Positions 44,975 to 53,479 of a stretch of 64,000 nt of DNA are shown here, piece after piece. This DNA comes from Parvularcula lutaonensis (lineage in GTDB: Bacteria > Pseudomonadota > Alphaproteobacteria > Caulobacterales > Parvularculaceae). Every line of letters begins with the position of its first letter. Within the stretch, counting starts at the first letter, position 1. The notes beneath the pieces are model-generated. The model saw nothing but the letters and a program-made list of their open reading frames with translations, ran no database searches and was not told the DNA's origin. The position numbers and the translations under genes are program-made. The DNA is taken from NCBI RefSeq assembly GCF_014651915.1, contig NZ_BMXU01000001.1, positions 930,001-994,000 on the forward strand. Reading direction: 5' to 3'.

Positions 44975-46357
44975 TTAATGGCGCGCCTCAGCGTGTTCCG
45001 CGATCATGCCTGCAGCCTGCTCTTCGAGGATCGACGCCACCGACTTGGCAGTGCCAGCCGCGAAGGCATGGATCAGCAGGAGCGGGATCGCAGCGATCAG
45101 GCCCATCGCCGTCGTGATCAGCGCGAGCGAGATACCGCCGGCCATGATCTGCGGGTCACCCGTGCCGAACAGCGTGATCTGCTGGAAGGTCTGGATCATA
45201 CCCACGACGGTACCGAGAAGACCGACGAGCGGCGCAATGGCGGCGAGCACCTTCACGAGGTTCAGGCCGGCATCGAGCTTCGGCAGTTCCTTGAGAATGG
45301 CGTCGTCGAGCTTGAGCGCGAGAGTCTCGGTGTCGGCATCCCTGTTGCTCTCGTAAGCCATCATGATCCGGCCAAGCGGGTTGCCGCGCGAGGGCGACTT
45401 GCGGCGCATCTGCGATTTCACCGCGGCCTTGACCGACATCAGGGACAGAAGGCGAATGATACCGATCGCCATACCCACGATGAGGATGAAGGTGATGAAG
45501 TAACCGAAGATGCCACCGGAGTGGAAGCGCTCCTCCAGGGTCGGCGTCTCGATGACGAGGCTCAGAAGCTGGCCAAGCGACGGGTCGATCGTCCCGGCAA
45601 TAAAGCCATCACCGGTATAGCTGCTGACGGCCTTGGCATTCGCCACGGCATTGGCCGTGCTCGGGTTGCGGGCGAGTTGGCTCAGGCGCGAACGGCCGTC
45701 CTGGAGCTTCTCCATGACGTAGTAGTTGCCGTCGCCGTCGAAAGCCGAGAACGGACCGATGCGGGTAATCCTGCGGGTCACGGTCTCACCGCCAGCGTCG
45801 ACCACCGACGCGTCGAAGGATGCAACGTTCGACTGCGCAACGATCTGCTCGAACATCACGTCAGTGATGAAGCGGAGCTGCTCTTCCGACGGAAGCGTAT
45901 CGGATTGGGCGATTTCCTGGAGCGGCTGAACGCGGCCAGGGAACTGGGCCGAGATCACCGAATCGGCAAGCTGAGCGGCGAAATCGCCAGCGGCGGAGCG
46001 AGCGACACCGAAGAGCTCGCCGAACTCGCCCTGAGCTGCCTGCAGCTCGGTGGTAAGCTCGTTGATGCGGGCGTCATTGGCCTCGAACTCAGCGGCCAAG
46101 CGGTCGGATTCGGCCTCGGCGGCAGCCACTTGGGCACGAACCTCGGCGAGGCGGGCAGCCTGGCGGTCACGCTCGGCGAGGAATTCCCGCTCGCGCTGGC
46201 GGTCGGCTTCACGGGCGCGCTGTTGCTCCTGGCGAGCGGCACGCAGCACGTCTTCAAGCGAAACGCCGGTGTCTTGGGCGAGGGCCGTGGTCGTCGCCGC
46301 TGCAGCGAAGGCTGCGCCGGCAATGAGACCCTTTTTGAGCATCTGAAACATCATCAT
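44975..46357 (-). CDS. ttpC: TtpC-like MotA/TolQ/ExbB family protein
   Basis: 460 residues. A signal peptide (MLKKGLIAGAAFAAAATTTALA), a charged coiled coil (about 35-120) in the periplasm, and a C-terminal ExbB-like unit: FGYFITFILIVGMAIGIIRLL, AAIAPLVGLLGTVVGMIQTFQQ and GLIAAIPLLLIHAF. This is the layout of TtpC, the essential fourth component of Vibrio TonB2 systems. Position between DUF3450 and ExbB matches too. The function in an alphaproteobacterium is inferred. Confidence 0.88.
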   Translation of the reverse strand: MMMFQMLKKGLIAGAAFAAAATTTALAQDTGVSLEDVLRAARQEQQRAREADRQREREFLAERDRQAARLAEVRAQVAAAEAESDRLAAEFEANDARINELTTELQAAQGEFGELFGVARSAAGDFAAQLADSVISAQFPGRVQPLQEIAQSDTLPSEEQLRFITDVMFEQIVAQSNVASFDASVVDAGGETVTRRITRIGPFSAFDGDGNYYVMEKLQDGRSRLSQLARNPSTANAVANAKAVSSYTGDGFIAGTIDPSLGQLLSLVIETPTLEERFHSGGIFGYFITFILIVGMAIGIIRLLSLMSVKAAVKSQMRRKSPSRGNPLGRIMMAYESNRDADTETLALKLDDAILKELPKLDAGLNLVKVLAAIAPLVGLLGTVVGMIQTFQQITLFGTGDPQIMAGGISLALITTAMGLIAAIPLLLIHAFAAGTAKSVASILEEQAAGMIAEHAEARH

Positions 46358-46381
46358 CCTCTATGAATCTCTTATCGTACC

Positions 46382-47176
46382 TTATTCGCCCGACGTATCG
46401 GAAACGGCTTCGATCGCCGGTTTCGGCGCAGTCACCGGCACTTCCAGAAGGCCCGGAGGCGTCTGTTCCTTGGCCATGCGGAGGCCGAGGCGGACATCGT
46501 CAAGGAATGACTTATCGAGGTCTTCGAATTCGCGGGTTTTCTTGTTGTAGATACGCAGGATGCTGTCGTCGGCGGACTTGTAGATCAGCGCAATACGACC
46601 GATGCGGAGGAACTCGACCGTGAGCTCGGTCCCGTTGTCATCAACCGTGCCGTCATAGGCCTGGATGGTGCGGCCGTACTCGTTCTCGATCTGGTAGGCC
46701 TCAATAATCAGGCGATAACGCGAGGCCGCCGTCTGGGTCGGGTCGGCCATGACCGCTTCCAGTCGCTCCAGACGCCTCTGGCGCTCAGTGCTCAGGAACG
46801 GAATGTCGGCGGCAACAATCAGCTTGAGCTGTTCAAGCATGTCCCCGATCAGAGGAACGACGGCGCGCTCGAGACCTTCGACGTTAGCGATGTCTTGCTG
46901 GAGACCGGCGATCTGCTCGAGCTGGTTCTCGATCTCAGCCCTCTGGCTGGCGTTGAACCGCTGCAGCAGGTCCAATTGCTTCAACGCAGCGCGATACTCC
47001 GTGAGGAGCTCCGTGGTCTGCTGGTCCAGCTGCTCGATCCGCTGCTGCGACTGCGCACCGGCGCGTGCCGTCTGGCGGCTGATATCGAGAGCCTCCCGGA
47101 ATTGAGCCGAAGCCGGAGCGATCGCCGTCACAGCAACCACGGCGGCCGTGCCGAGCAGCGCAATCTTCTTGTGCAT
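46382..47176 (-). CDS. DUF3450 periplasmic coiled-coil protein
   Basis: 264 residues, first gene of the TonB operon. Signal peptide (IALLGTAAVVAVTAIAPASA), a long coiled coil (about 25-120, QSQQRIEQLDQQTTELLTEYR) and a globular C-terminal part with LTVEFLRIGRIALIYKSAD. This matches DUF3450, which accompanies TtpC-TonB2 genes in marine gammaproteobacteria. ATG 47174-47176 follows AAGG; upstream GTG and TTG codons are rejected because they break the signal peptide. Confidence 0.87.
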   Translation of the reverse strand: MHKKIALLGTAAVVAVTAIAPASAQFREALDISRQTARAGAQSQQRIEQLDQQTTELLTEYRAALKQLDLLQRFNASQRAEIENQLEQIAGLQQDIANVEGLERAVVPLIGDMLEQLKLIVAADIPFLSTERQRRLERLEAVMADPTQTAASRYRLIIEAYQIENEYGRTIQAYDGTVDDNGTELTVEFLRIGRIALIYKSADDSILRIYNKKTREFEDLDKSFLDDVRLGLRMAKEQTPPGLLEVPVTAPKPAIEAVSDTSGE

Positions 47177-47616
47177 GTGCTTCACCTTCAAGTGTCTCCA
47201 CCCATCTTGGTAACAGGCAAGGACACGAATGGTGCGCCTCGCCCCAAAAACTTTCCTACGAAGGGGTCCCGATGCGCCCTCGGCGCCTCACCCCACCAGT
47301 CCCAGCCGCCCGACGACGGAACCTTACCATGAAGCCAAACTATCCATTTGGCAACAAATTGGACGCCCGCGGTTAACCGCGTGAACGCAACATCCCTCCT
47401 GTCGGCCACCAAAGAGCATGATCTGCCCTTTGGCGAATCAAGCGTGACGTAAAAACGCCCGCGGATCAATCGCGCCTGAAAGCTTCTGTTGCAATCTTCA
47501 CGACGCAATCGCGCTCTTAACATTACGTGAGAAAATCACAACAGGGCATAAGGAAGATCGGGCGGGCGCTCTCAAGACCGCCGCCTATCCGGATTACCTT
47601 AAACCTTCGTGATGGA
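47177..47616. other. Upstream region of the TonB operon
   Basis: 440 bases without a supported gene between the DUF3450 start and tRNA-Gln. It must hold the operon promoter on the minus strand. The only clear element is the 14-bp palindrome at 47368-47381. No Fur-like or riboswitch pattern was recognised. Confidence 0.5.
47368..47381. promoter_or_regulatory. Perfect 14-bp palindrome (CGCGGTTAACCGCG)
   Basis: Uninterrupted self-complementary site 192 bases before the DUF3450 start; candidate operator of the TonB operon. Confidence 0.35.
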
Positions 47617-47691
<75 letters not shown>

Positions 47692-47833
47692 ACTGGAGAC
47701 CGAGGCAATAACGACCTCCGCCTAGGGATGCAATGCAAAACTGGAATGAAAAATACACAGGATTGTCGCGTCGATTTTTCGGGCGAATACCGATTGACGG
47801 GCGCGCGGCCCTGGGTCTATGGGCCGCTCCCTA

Positions 47834-47910
47834 CGGAGTGTAGCTCAGCCTGGTAGAGCACTGTCTTCGGGAGGCAGGGGCCGGAGGTTCGAATCCTCTC
47901 ACTCCGACCA
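47834..47910 (+). tRNA. tRNA-Pro (CGG)
   Basis: Acceptor CGGAGTG pairs with CACTCCG, discriminator A, encoded CCA; D-loop TAGCTCAGCCTGGTAGAGCA; anticodon stem CTGTC/GGCAG (with a G-T pair) around TTCGGGA, anticodon CGG; T-arm GGAGGTTCGAATCCTCT. 77 bases. The next gene starts 26 bases later. Confidence 0.95.
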
Positions 47911-47936
47911 TTCTTCACATCGAAGGAGATCAACCG

Positions 47937-48362
47937 ATGCGGCGACTGAACGAAAAAGTCTCCGTTTCAGGCCAGATTTCTCCCGAAGATCTCCCCAAGC
48001 TCAAGGCTGCAGGCTTCGACGTTGTCGTCGACGGTCGGCCCGACCAGGAAATTCCTGCTGAAGCAGGCTCTGCCGTGATGGCCGAGAAAGCCGCCGAGGC
48101 GGGCCTTTCCTTCCATTATGTTCCGATCACGCCGGGTTCTCTGCCCTCCGAGGAGCACGTGGCAGCCTTCCAGAAGGCGCTGGGCGAAGGCCGGGTCTTT
48201 GCCTATTGCGGGGGCGGACCGCGGGTGATCGCGCTGGCGAGCTTCGCCGCGGCGGCCGAGGGTCGGCTGGTGGACGAGATCATCGAAGAGGCGCGTACGG
48301 CCGGCATCGATCTTTCCCAGGCAAGGCTTCTCCTGATCGAGCGCGGCGCGCGGGAGAGCTGA
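47937..48362 (+). CDS. TIGR01244 family protein (DUF442, phosphatase/sulfurtransferase-like)
   Basis: 141 residues. N-terminal LNEKVSVSGQISPEDLPKLKAAGFDVVVDGRPD is the family start. The active-site loop AYCGGGPRVIAL carries a Cys-x4-Arg signature related to dual-specificity phosphatases and the BLH-type sulfur transferases; activity in this family is unsettled. An AAGGAG site is 9 bases upstream, immediately behind tRNA-Pro. The MBL-fold gene starts 7 bases after the stop. Confidence 0.85.
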   Translation: MRRLNEKVSVSGQISPEDLPKLKAAGFDVVVDGRPDQEIPAEAGSAVMAEKAAEAGLSFHYVPITPGSLPSEEHVAAFQKALGEGRVFAYCGGGPRVIALASFAAAAEGRLVDEIIEEARTAGIDLSQARLLLIERGARES

Positions 48363-48369
48363 TTCGTCC

Positions 48370-49254
48370 GTGGGCATCCCCTTCGTCCATGCGCCCGATC
48401 TCGAACGCGGCCAGCCAGAACGGCTGACGGAGCGAATCACGCGGGTCATCGCGAACAACCCGGGGCCTTTTACCTATACAGGCAGCGGCACCTATCTGCT
48501 CCAAGGAGAGGGTGAGACCTGGGCCATTGATCCAGGGCCCTTGGACGAGGCGCATCTTGCGCTTCTCAAGCAGGCCGCACCCTCCCCGATCACCAAAATC
48601 ATGATCACCCATACGCATTCGGATCACTGCGGGGGAGCGAACGCCCTCAAGGAACGCACCGGGGCGACGACCTTCGGCTTCGGCCCCCACCCTTCGGCGC
48701 CTGATGATTCTCCACCGGCACTGGACGAAGGCGCGGACCATTCCTTCAAGCCTGACGAGCTCCTGTCGGATGGTGATTCCCTGGTGATTCCCGGACTGAC
48801 CATCAGGGCACTGCACACGCCGGGACACATTTCGAATCACCTCTGCTTCGTGCTCGAGGAAGAAGGCGCGCTGTTCACGGGCGACCACATCATGGGCTGG
48901 GCCACGACCGTGGTTGCGCCGCCCGATGGCGACATGCGGTCCTATATGAAGAGCCTCGACCTGCTGCTCGAACGGCGGGACCGGGTTTATTATCCGACCC
49001 ACGGCGCCCCGATCACGGATCCCCTGCCCTTTGTCGAAGCGGTCAGGGAGCACCGGCTTGGCCGAGATGCCGCCATCCTTCGTGAGCTCGAAGCCGGAGC
49101 GCGGAGCATCGAAGAGCTGGTGGAGGCGATCTATGTCGGGCTCAACCCGGCCCTGAAAATTGCCGCGGGCCTCAACGTGAAGGCCCACCTCGATGGCCAT
49201 GTCTCGGATGGCACGGCAGAAGAGATCGAACCGGGACGGTTCGCGCTTCTTTGA
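48370..49254 (+). CDS. MBL-fold metallo-hydrolase (LACTB2-like)
   Basis: 294 residues. The GTG start at 48370 is the only one near the family N terminus. Metal-binding motif THTHSDHCGGAN (H-x-H-x-D-H), then HTPGHISNHLCFVL, FTGDHIMGW, and the C-terminal winged-helix-like tail common to LACTB2-type proteins. Substrate unknown: thioester, nucleotide or RNA substrates are all known in the fold. Likely one transcript with the TIGR01244 gene, a pair that suggests sulfur or thioester metabolism. Confidence 0.87.
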   Translation: MGIPFVHAPDLERGQPERLTERITRVIANNPGPFTYTGSGTYLLQGEGETWAIDPGPLDEAHLALLKQAAPSPITKIMITHTHSDHCGGANALKERTGATTFGFGPHPSAPDDSPPALDEGADHSFKPDELLSDGDSLVIPGLTIRALHTPGHISNHLCFVLEEEGALFTGDHIMGWATTVVAPPDGDMRSYMKSLDLLLERRDRVYYPTHGAPITDPLPFVEAVREHRLGRDAAILRELEAGARSIEELVEAIYVGLNPALKIAAGLNVKAHLDGHVSDGTAEEIEPGRFALL

Positions 49255-49755
49255 TCAGATCTCGCTCGGCGCGGGATCGTCGCCGATAGCTTCGAGTCGC
49301 TCGGCAAGGCCGGGGAAACCGGGGTCCAGCTCGGCAGCCTTTTCGTAGAGAACGGCCGCGCCGCGGACATTGCCTTCTTCGGCTTCGAAATCGCCCATTT
49401 CGACGAGGATGGCGGGGTTCGAGGGCTCGAGCTCAGCGGCCTTTTCGTAATGGCGACGGGCCTCGTCCACGCGGCGGCCGTTTTGGGCCACCTCCGCCCG
49501 GACCACCCAGACACCCGGATGGCTGGGCGCCAAGCGAGCGGCGATTTCAGAGATCTCGTCAGCGACGGAGAGTTCGCGGGCTTCAAGAGCGAGCCGGGCG
49601 CGATCGCAAAGAATTCCGACACCCACCTCAGGACCGTCCTCAGCCGAGCAGCGCTCAAGGCCGTAAGGTTCCTGCACCGCCGCCTGGGCGGCGAAAAGAA
49701 TGACTGCCAGCGTGATCACGACCGGGATGCTAACCCAAGCCGGTAAACCGGCCAA
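49255..49755 (-). CDS. TPR repeat protein with N-terminal membrane anchor
   Basis: 166 residues. One TM helix (VSIPVVITLAVILFAAQAAV), two cysteines, then about three TPR helix pairs (EARRHYEKAAELEPSNPAILVEMGDFEAEEG, GAAVLYEKAAELDPGFPGL). Similar in shape to CcmI- or YfgM-like adaptor proteins, with no specific assignment. Its stop directly abuts the stop of the convergent MBL gene. Confidence 0.75.
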   Translation of the reverse strand: MAGLPAWVSIPVVITLAVILFAAQAAVQEPYGLERCSAEDGPEVGVGILCDRARLALEARELSVADEISEIAARLAPSHPGVWVVRAEVAQNGRRVDEARRHYEKAAELEPSNPAILVEMGDFEAEEGNVRGAAVLYEKAAELDPGFPGLAERLEAIGDDPAPSEI

Positions 49756-49813
49756 TACGGCCAGCCAACAGAGTCAAGGAAAGAGAGTGACGATCCCGTC
49801 AGGACCGAAATCC

Positions 49814-49939
49814 TCAGCCCTGGCGTGCCTTGAAGCGACGCTGCGTCTTGTTGATCACGTAGATGCGGCCCTTACGGCGCACCACGCGGCAGTCACGGTG
49901 ACGGTTCTTCAGCGATTTGATCGAGCTGCGGACTTTCAT
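49814..49939 (-). CDS. rpmJ: 50S ribosomal protein L36 (bL36), zinc-free type
   Basis: A 41-residue basic protein: [20 protein letters not shown], then [21 protein letters not shown]. It is the longer L36 form with only one cysteine (Cys17), i.e. lacking the full C-x2-C...C-x4-H zinc site, typical of alphaproteobacteria. GAGAG precedes the ATG at 49937-49939. No other ribosomal gene is next to it. Confidence 0.96.
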   Translation of the reverse strand: MKVRSSIKSLKNRHRDCRVVRRKGRIYVINKTQRRFKARQG

Positions 49940-50097
49940 CGGTCTCTCTCAGAAGAGGGAAAATAAGAACGCGCCCCATGCCGCATAGCCGGGGGACAAG
50001 TCAACGCCTGATGCGGGAGAATCGACGCGTTGATTATTCGACACGGAGCGAAATACCTGTCACACGATCACGCGAGGGTGAGGTCGAGGGATTGTAG

Positions 50098-51111
50098 GTG
50101 GAGACAAGGACGCTCGGGCGGTGTCTTGTGACAGGCGCAACGGGGTTTGTCGGTCGACGCCTCGTGAAACGCCTGCTCCGCGAAGGTCATGACGTCAGGG
50201 TGTTCGACCTTCCCGGCTCGAAGATTCCAAAGAAATGGGATGTCGAGGTCGTCTCCGGGGACATTGCGGACGCTGAGAGCGTCACCGAGGCCGCCGCCGG
50301 TGCTGACACGATCTTCCACCTCGCAGCCTTCATTGGTGATTACGGTCCCTGGTCCCGGCACGAAAAGGTCACGGTGGAGGGCACTCGCCTGGTGGCAGGG
50401 GCTGCCGCGGCAAGCGGCGCGCGGCTCGTCGTCTCCTCTTCGATCTGCGCCTACGGCACCGCTCTGCGCAATGGGCCGGTCACGGAAGAGACGCCGCGGG
50501 GCAAGCCGACGGGGCGCTACGACCGCGCCAAGCAACTCCAAGAGGATGCGGCGCTCACAAGCGCCGCGGACGTCGCGATCGTCAGGCCCGCGAACGTCAT
50601 CGGCGCGCGATCGGGACCGTGGGTCCTCGCGCTCACCGAGACAATCCGCAAAGGCGAGCCGGCGATCATCGGCGACGGCTCGGGCAATGCCGGCCTCATT
50701 TATATAGAGAACCTGCTCGATATCCTGCTGCTGGCGGCCGAGCGAGCCGAACTTCCCCACCGGGTGTTCAATGCCTGCGACCGCTATGGCGTGACGTGGC
50801 GACAGTATGCCGAGGATCTTGCCAAGCTGATCGGCGCGCCGCCGCCGAAGATGATCCCGCGGCATACTGCATGGATGGTTGCCAACGCTGCGGACGCGCT
50901 GTGGCGGGCGACCGGGCGGCAAGACCGGCCTCCCCTCACCCGCTCGACGGTCAATCTCTGCGGCTATCCTATGCTGATCGACATGACGCGGACCGAAGAA
51001 ACCTTCGGCCCGCTTCACTCCCGTCCCTATTCCGAGGCCCTGGTCGAGATAGCGGAATATCTCGACAAGAACCCCTCGCGGACACCCACCGTGGGCAAGG
51101 CTTTCGGCTAG
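50098..51111 (+). CDS. NAD-dependent epimerase/dehydratase (extended SDR)
   Basis: 337 residues, GTG start. Rossmann motif VTGATGFVGRRLVKRLL near residue 10, DIADAESV, the catalytic Tyr-x3-Lys in YDRAKQLQED, and Ser in VVSSSICAYG. It resembles sterol-dehydrogenase/3-beta-HSD-like or sugar-epimerase SDRs; the substrate cannot be fixed. It converges on xseA with a 4-base CTAG overlap. Confidence 0.88.
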   Translation: METRTLGRCLVTGATGFVGRRLVKRLLREGHDVRVFDLPGSKIPKKWDVEVVSGDIADAESVTEAAAGADTIFHLAAFIGDYGPWSRHEKVTVEGTRLVAGAAAASGARLVVSSSICAYGTALRNGPVTEETPRGKPTGRYDRAKQLQEDAALTSAADVAIVRPANVIGARSGPWVLALTETIRKGEPAIIGDGSGNAGLIYIENLLDILLLAAERAELPHRVFNACDRYGVTWRQYAEDLAKLIGAPPPKMIPRHTAWMVANAADALWRATGRQDRPPLTRSTVNLCGYPMLIDMTRTEETFGPLHSRPYSEALVEIAEYLDKNPSRTPTVGKAFG

Positions 51112-52493
51112 AGCAGGCTCTGCTGGTCACCTGATGGCGGGGTCTTCTTTCTCGGCTTGGGTGCAGGCCTGCCCGAGCCGACACGGGCCGTGCCGTCGGC
51201 AAAGGTGAGGTTGAGGACCGGCGCCGCTTCAGCGGCTTTTTTCGTCTTGACGACCCTGCCTTCATCGTCCGTGACCAGAGCGAAGCCCCTGTCCAGAACG
51301 CCCTTGTAGCTGACCGAATCTAGAAGCCGTCCGGCCTGGGCCACCCGTTCTTCTCGCCGTTCGAGGCGGGAGAGCATCAGGCCGCGAGGCAGGCTCGCAC
51401 GGCCGAGGCGGTACTCCATTTTCTCTACCGGGCGCAGCAGGAGGCTCGGCTGGAGCCGGGGCAGGCACCTGCCGAGTGCAAGCTCCCGACCTTGCAAAAG
51501 CCCCTGCCGGAGCGACAGGAACCGGCTGTCGGCGCGGTCGAGACGCTGCTCCGCCGTGGACAGAAGGCTCTCAGGACTTCCAAGGCCACGTTCGGCCGAG
51601 CGCAGCGCCATGCGCGCGCCCTCGAGGAGCGCGCCCATCTGGCGACGCAGGCGCCCTTCGCATTGGCTGACCTTCGCCATGAGTTCCGAGCGCACCGGCA
51701 CCGCAATCTCGGCTGCGGCTGTCGGGGTCGGGGCGCGGACATCAGCCGCGTAGTCGATCAGTGTCGTGTCGGTCTCGTGCCCGACAGCAGAAATCAGCGG
51801 GATCGGGCTTGCCGCCGCTGCGCGCACCACCGCTTCGTCGTTGAAGCACCACAGGTCCTCGAGGCTGCCGCCGCCGCGGGCCACAATGACAACGTCAGGA
51901 CGCTGACCTTCGGGCATGCGGCCAAAGCCCTCGATGCCGCGGACGATGCCTGCGGGCGCACCCTCTCCCTGCACGAGGGTCGGCCACACCATGACATGGC
52001 TCGGGAAGCGGTCGCGCAGGCGATGGAGGATGTCGCGGATCACCGCTCCCGAAGGCGAGGTCACGACACCAATCCGGGCCGGCAGCATGGGAAGCGGCCG
52101 CTTGCGGGCGGGATCGAACAGTCCCTCCGCGGCGAGCTTCTTCTTCCGCTCTTCATAAAGCGCCATCAGCGCGCCTGCGCCCGCCGGAGCCAGCGTGTCG
52201 ATAATGAGCTGGTAGCGCGACTGGCCCGGGAAGGTGCTCATACGTCCGGTGGCGACGACCTCCATACCCTGTTCGGGCTTCACGGTCTGGCGCTGGGCCG
52301 TGCCCTTCCACATCACCGAAGAAAGGACGGCGCGGTCATCCTTGAGGTCGAGATAGACGTGCCCCGACCCTGCGCGGGTCACGCGGCCAAGCTCGCCCCG
52401 CACACGGACATAGCCATAGGCATCCTCGATAGTGCGTTTCAGCTTTCCAGCCAGCTCGGTGACGGTGAATTCGGGGACGTTGCCATCGGACAT
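51108..52493 (-). CDS. xseA: Exodeoxyribonuclease VII large subunit
   Basis: Single-strand-specific nuclease subunit with XseB. 461 residues from ATG 52491-52493. N-terminal OB domain (FTVTELAGKLKRTIEDAYGYVRVRGELG), catalytic domain with IGVVTSPSGAVIRDILHRL, VIVARGGGSLEDLWCFNDE and ISAVGHETDTTLIDYAADVRAPTPTAAAE, coiled coil, and the C-terminal GFALVTDDEGRVV. The C-terminal end has an extra basic, proline-rich tail. xseB is not nearby. Confidence 0.95.
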   Translation of the reverse strand: MSDGNVPEFTVTELAGKLKRTIEDAYGYVRVRGELGRVTRAGSGHVYLDLKDDRAVLSSVMWKGTAQRQTVKPEQGMEVVATGRMSTFPGQSRYQLIIDTLAPAGAGALMALYEERKKKLAAEGLFDPARKRPLPMLPARIGVVTSPSGAVIRDILHRLRDRFPSHVMVWPTLVQGEGAPAGIVRGIEGFGRMPEGQRPDVVIVARGGGSLEDLWCFNDEAVVRAAAASPIPLISAVGHETDTTLIDYAADVRAPTPTAAAEIAVPVRSELMAKVSQCEGRLRRQMGALLEGARMALRSAERGLGSPESLLSTAEQRLDRADSRFLSLRQGLLQGRELALGRCLPRLQPSLLLRPVEKMEYRLGRASLPRGLMLSRLERREERVAQAGRLLDSVSYKGVLDRGFALVTDDEGRVVKTKKAAEAAPVLNLTFADGTARVGSGRPAPKPRKKTPPSGDQQSLL

Positions 52494-52536
52494 GCAGAAC
52501 GATGTGTGCGAGTCACGCGGTAGGCTCAAGGGCGGA

Positions 52537-53418
52537 TCAGCTGCCGCTGGGGCTGACCGGGTTGTAGGTGGCTGCGTCCTGGTCGCGCTCGCGCTCTTCC
52601 TGAATCGCCTGCTCGACCTCCGAGGAGCGACCGAACTCCTGGATCGCCTGGCGGCGCCGCAGCTCCACCAGGGCTTCCTCGTATTGTCGCAGGACTTCAG
52701 GTGGGACTTCGAGACCGGACGGATAGCCGAACTCCTGCGGATTCACCGGCGCGCGCAGGGGGCCATAGCGGATCTGCCGCCGTCCCGTCCCCAACGTCTC
52801 GGCGAAGCTGGTCCAGTCATCGGCAAGGGTCGAGGCGAGCTCTGCGCGCCAACCCGACAGGATCTCGCGGCCCGCGCATTCGAGAGCTTTCTCACGGTTG
52901 TCCGAGAAAACGGCGTAGCAGTCGACGCCGACAATGCCGTCGGGGCGGCCCTCCCCGGCATCAACTTCCGGCAGGGCGATCGAAGGAATGTCCACGCCGA
53001 CCCGCGCGGCAGTGGTCTGCTCGCCCACCTCTTCTTCGGGGGGCTGTTCGCCTTCGAGTTCACCGACCTCCTCGCCTTCCTCGATGGCGTTGCCCTCGGG
53101 AAGGGTTTCGGCGCCGACCTCGGCATTTTCGGGCTCGTCAGTGTCCTCTGCCTTGATCTCCGGCTCGGGCTCCTCGGTCGGGATGGCGTCGAAGAACTCG
53201 ACCGAGACCACGCGGTCACCCAAACCGCCGTCACGAATGCCCTTGGCAACGAAGGACGTGTAGCCTGCGGCCAGGGCGAGGACGAGCGCACCATTGAGCA
53301 ATGCGGACAACGCATAGGGCGAGGCGCGGCGCGCGCGCGCGAGCTGCGCCGCCACGCCGGGGCGCCGCTTCCAGCGGCGCAATCGCACGGCCGCACGCAG
53401 AATCCTCACACTCGTCAT
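52537..53418 (-). CDS. TolA/TonB-like anchored protein of unknown function
   Basis: 293 residues. A basic N terminus, one TM helix (ALSALLNGALVLALAAGYTSF, about 45-65), then a long acidic, proline- and glutamate-rich spacer (EEPEPEIKAEDTDEPEN, then EEGEEVGELEGEQPPEEE), a cysteine-containing segment (VGVDCYAVFSDNREKALEC) and a charged helical tail. The layout resembles TonB/TolA proteins but no TonB C-terminal domain is recognisable, so the assignment is tentative. Start chosen at 53418; an ATG 24 bases upstream is possible. Confidence 0.6.
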   Translation of the reverse strand: MTSVRILRAAVRLRRWKRRPGVAAQLARARRASPYALSALLNGALVLALAAGYTSFVAKGIRDGGLGDRVVSVEFFDAIPTEEPEPEIKAEDTDEPENAEVGAETLPEGNAIEEGEEVGELEGEQPPEEEVGEQTTAARVGVDIPSIALPEVDAGEGRPDGIVGVDCYAVFSDNREKALECAGREILSGWRAELASTLADDWTSFAETLGTGRRQIRYGPLRAPVNPQEFGYPSGLEVPPEVLRQYEEALVELRRRQAIQEFGRSSEVEQAIQEERERDQDAATYNPVSPSGS

Positions 53419-53479
53419 AGACCTGAGCCTCGACCGCAGCATAAAGCCGGTCACGTGACATAAGATAGAGGGTACAGCC

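Noticed and set aside
44744-46366. A 540-codon + strand frame across the ExbB/TtpC genes
   Set aside because: Antisense to two genes with clear ExbB-family helices; the product has no domain.
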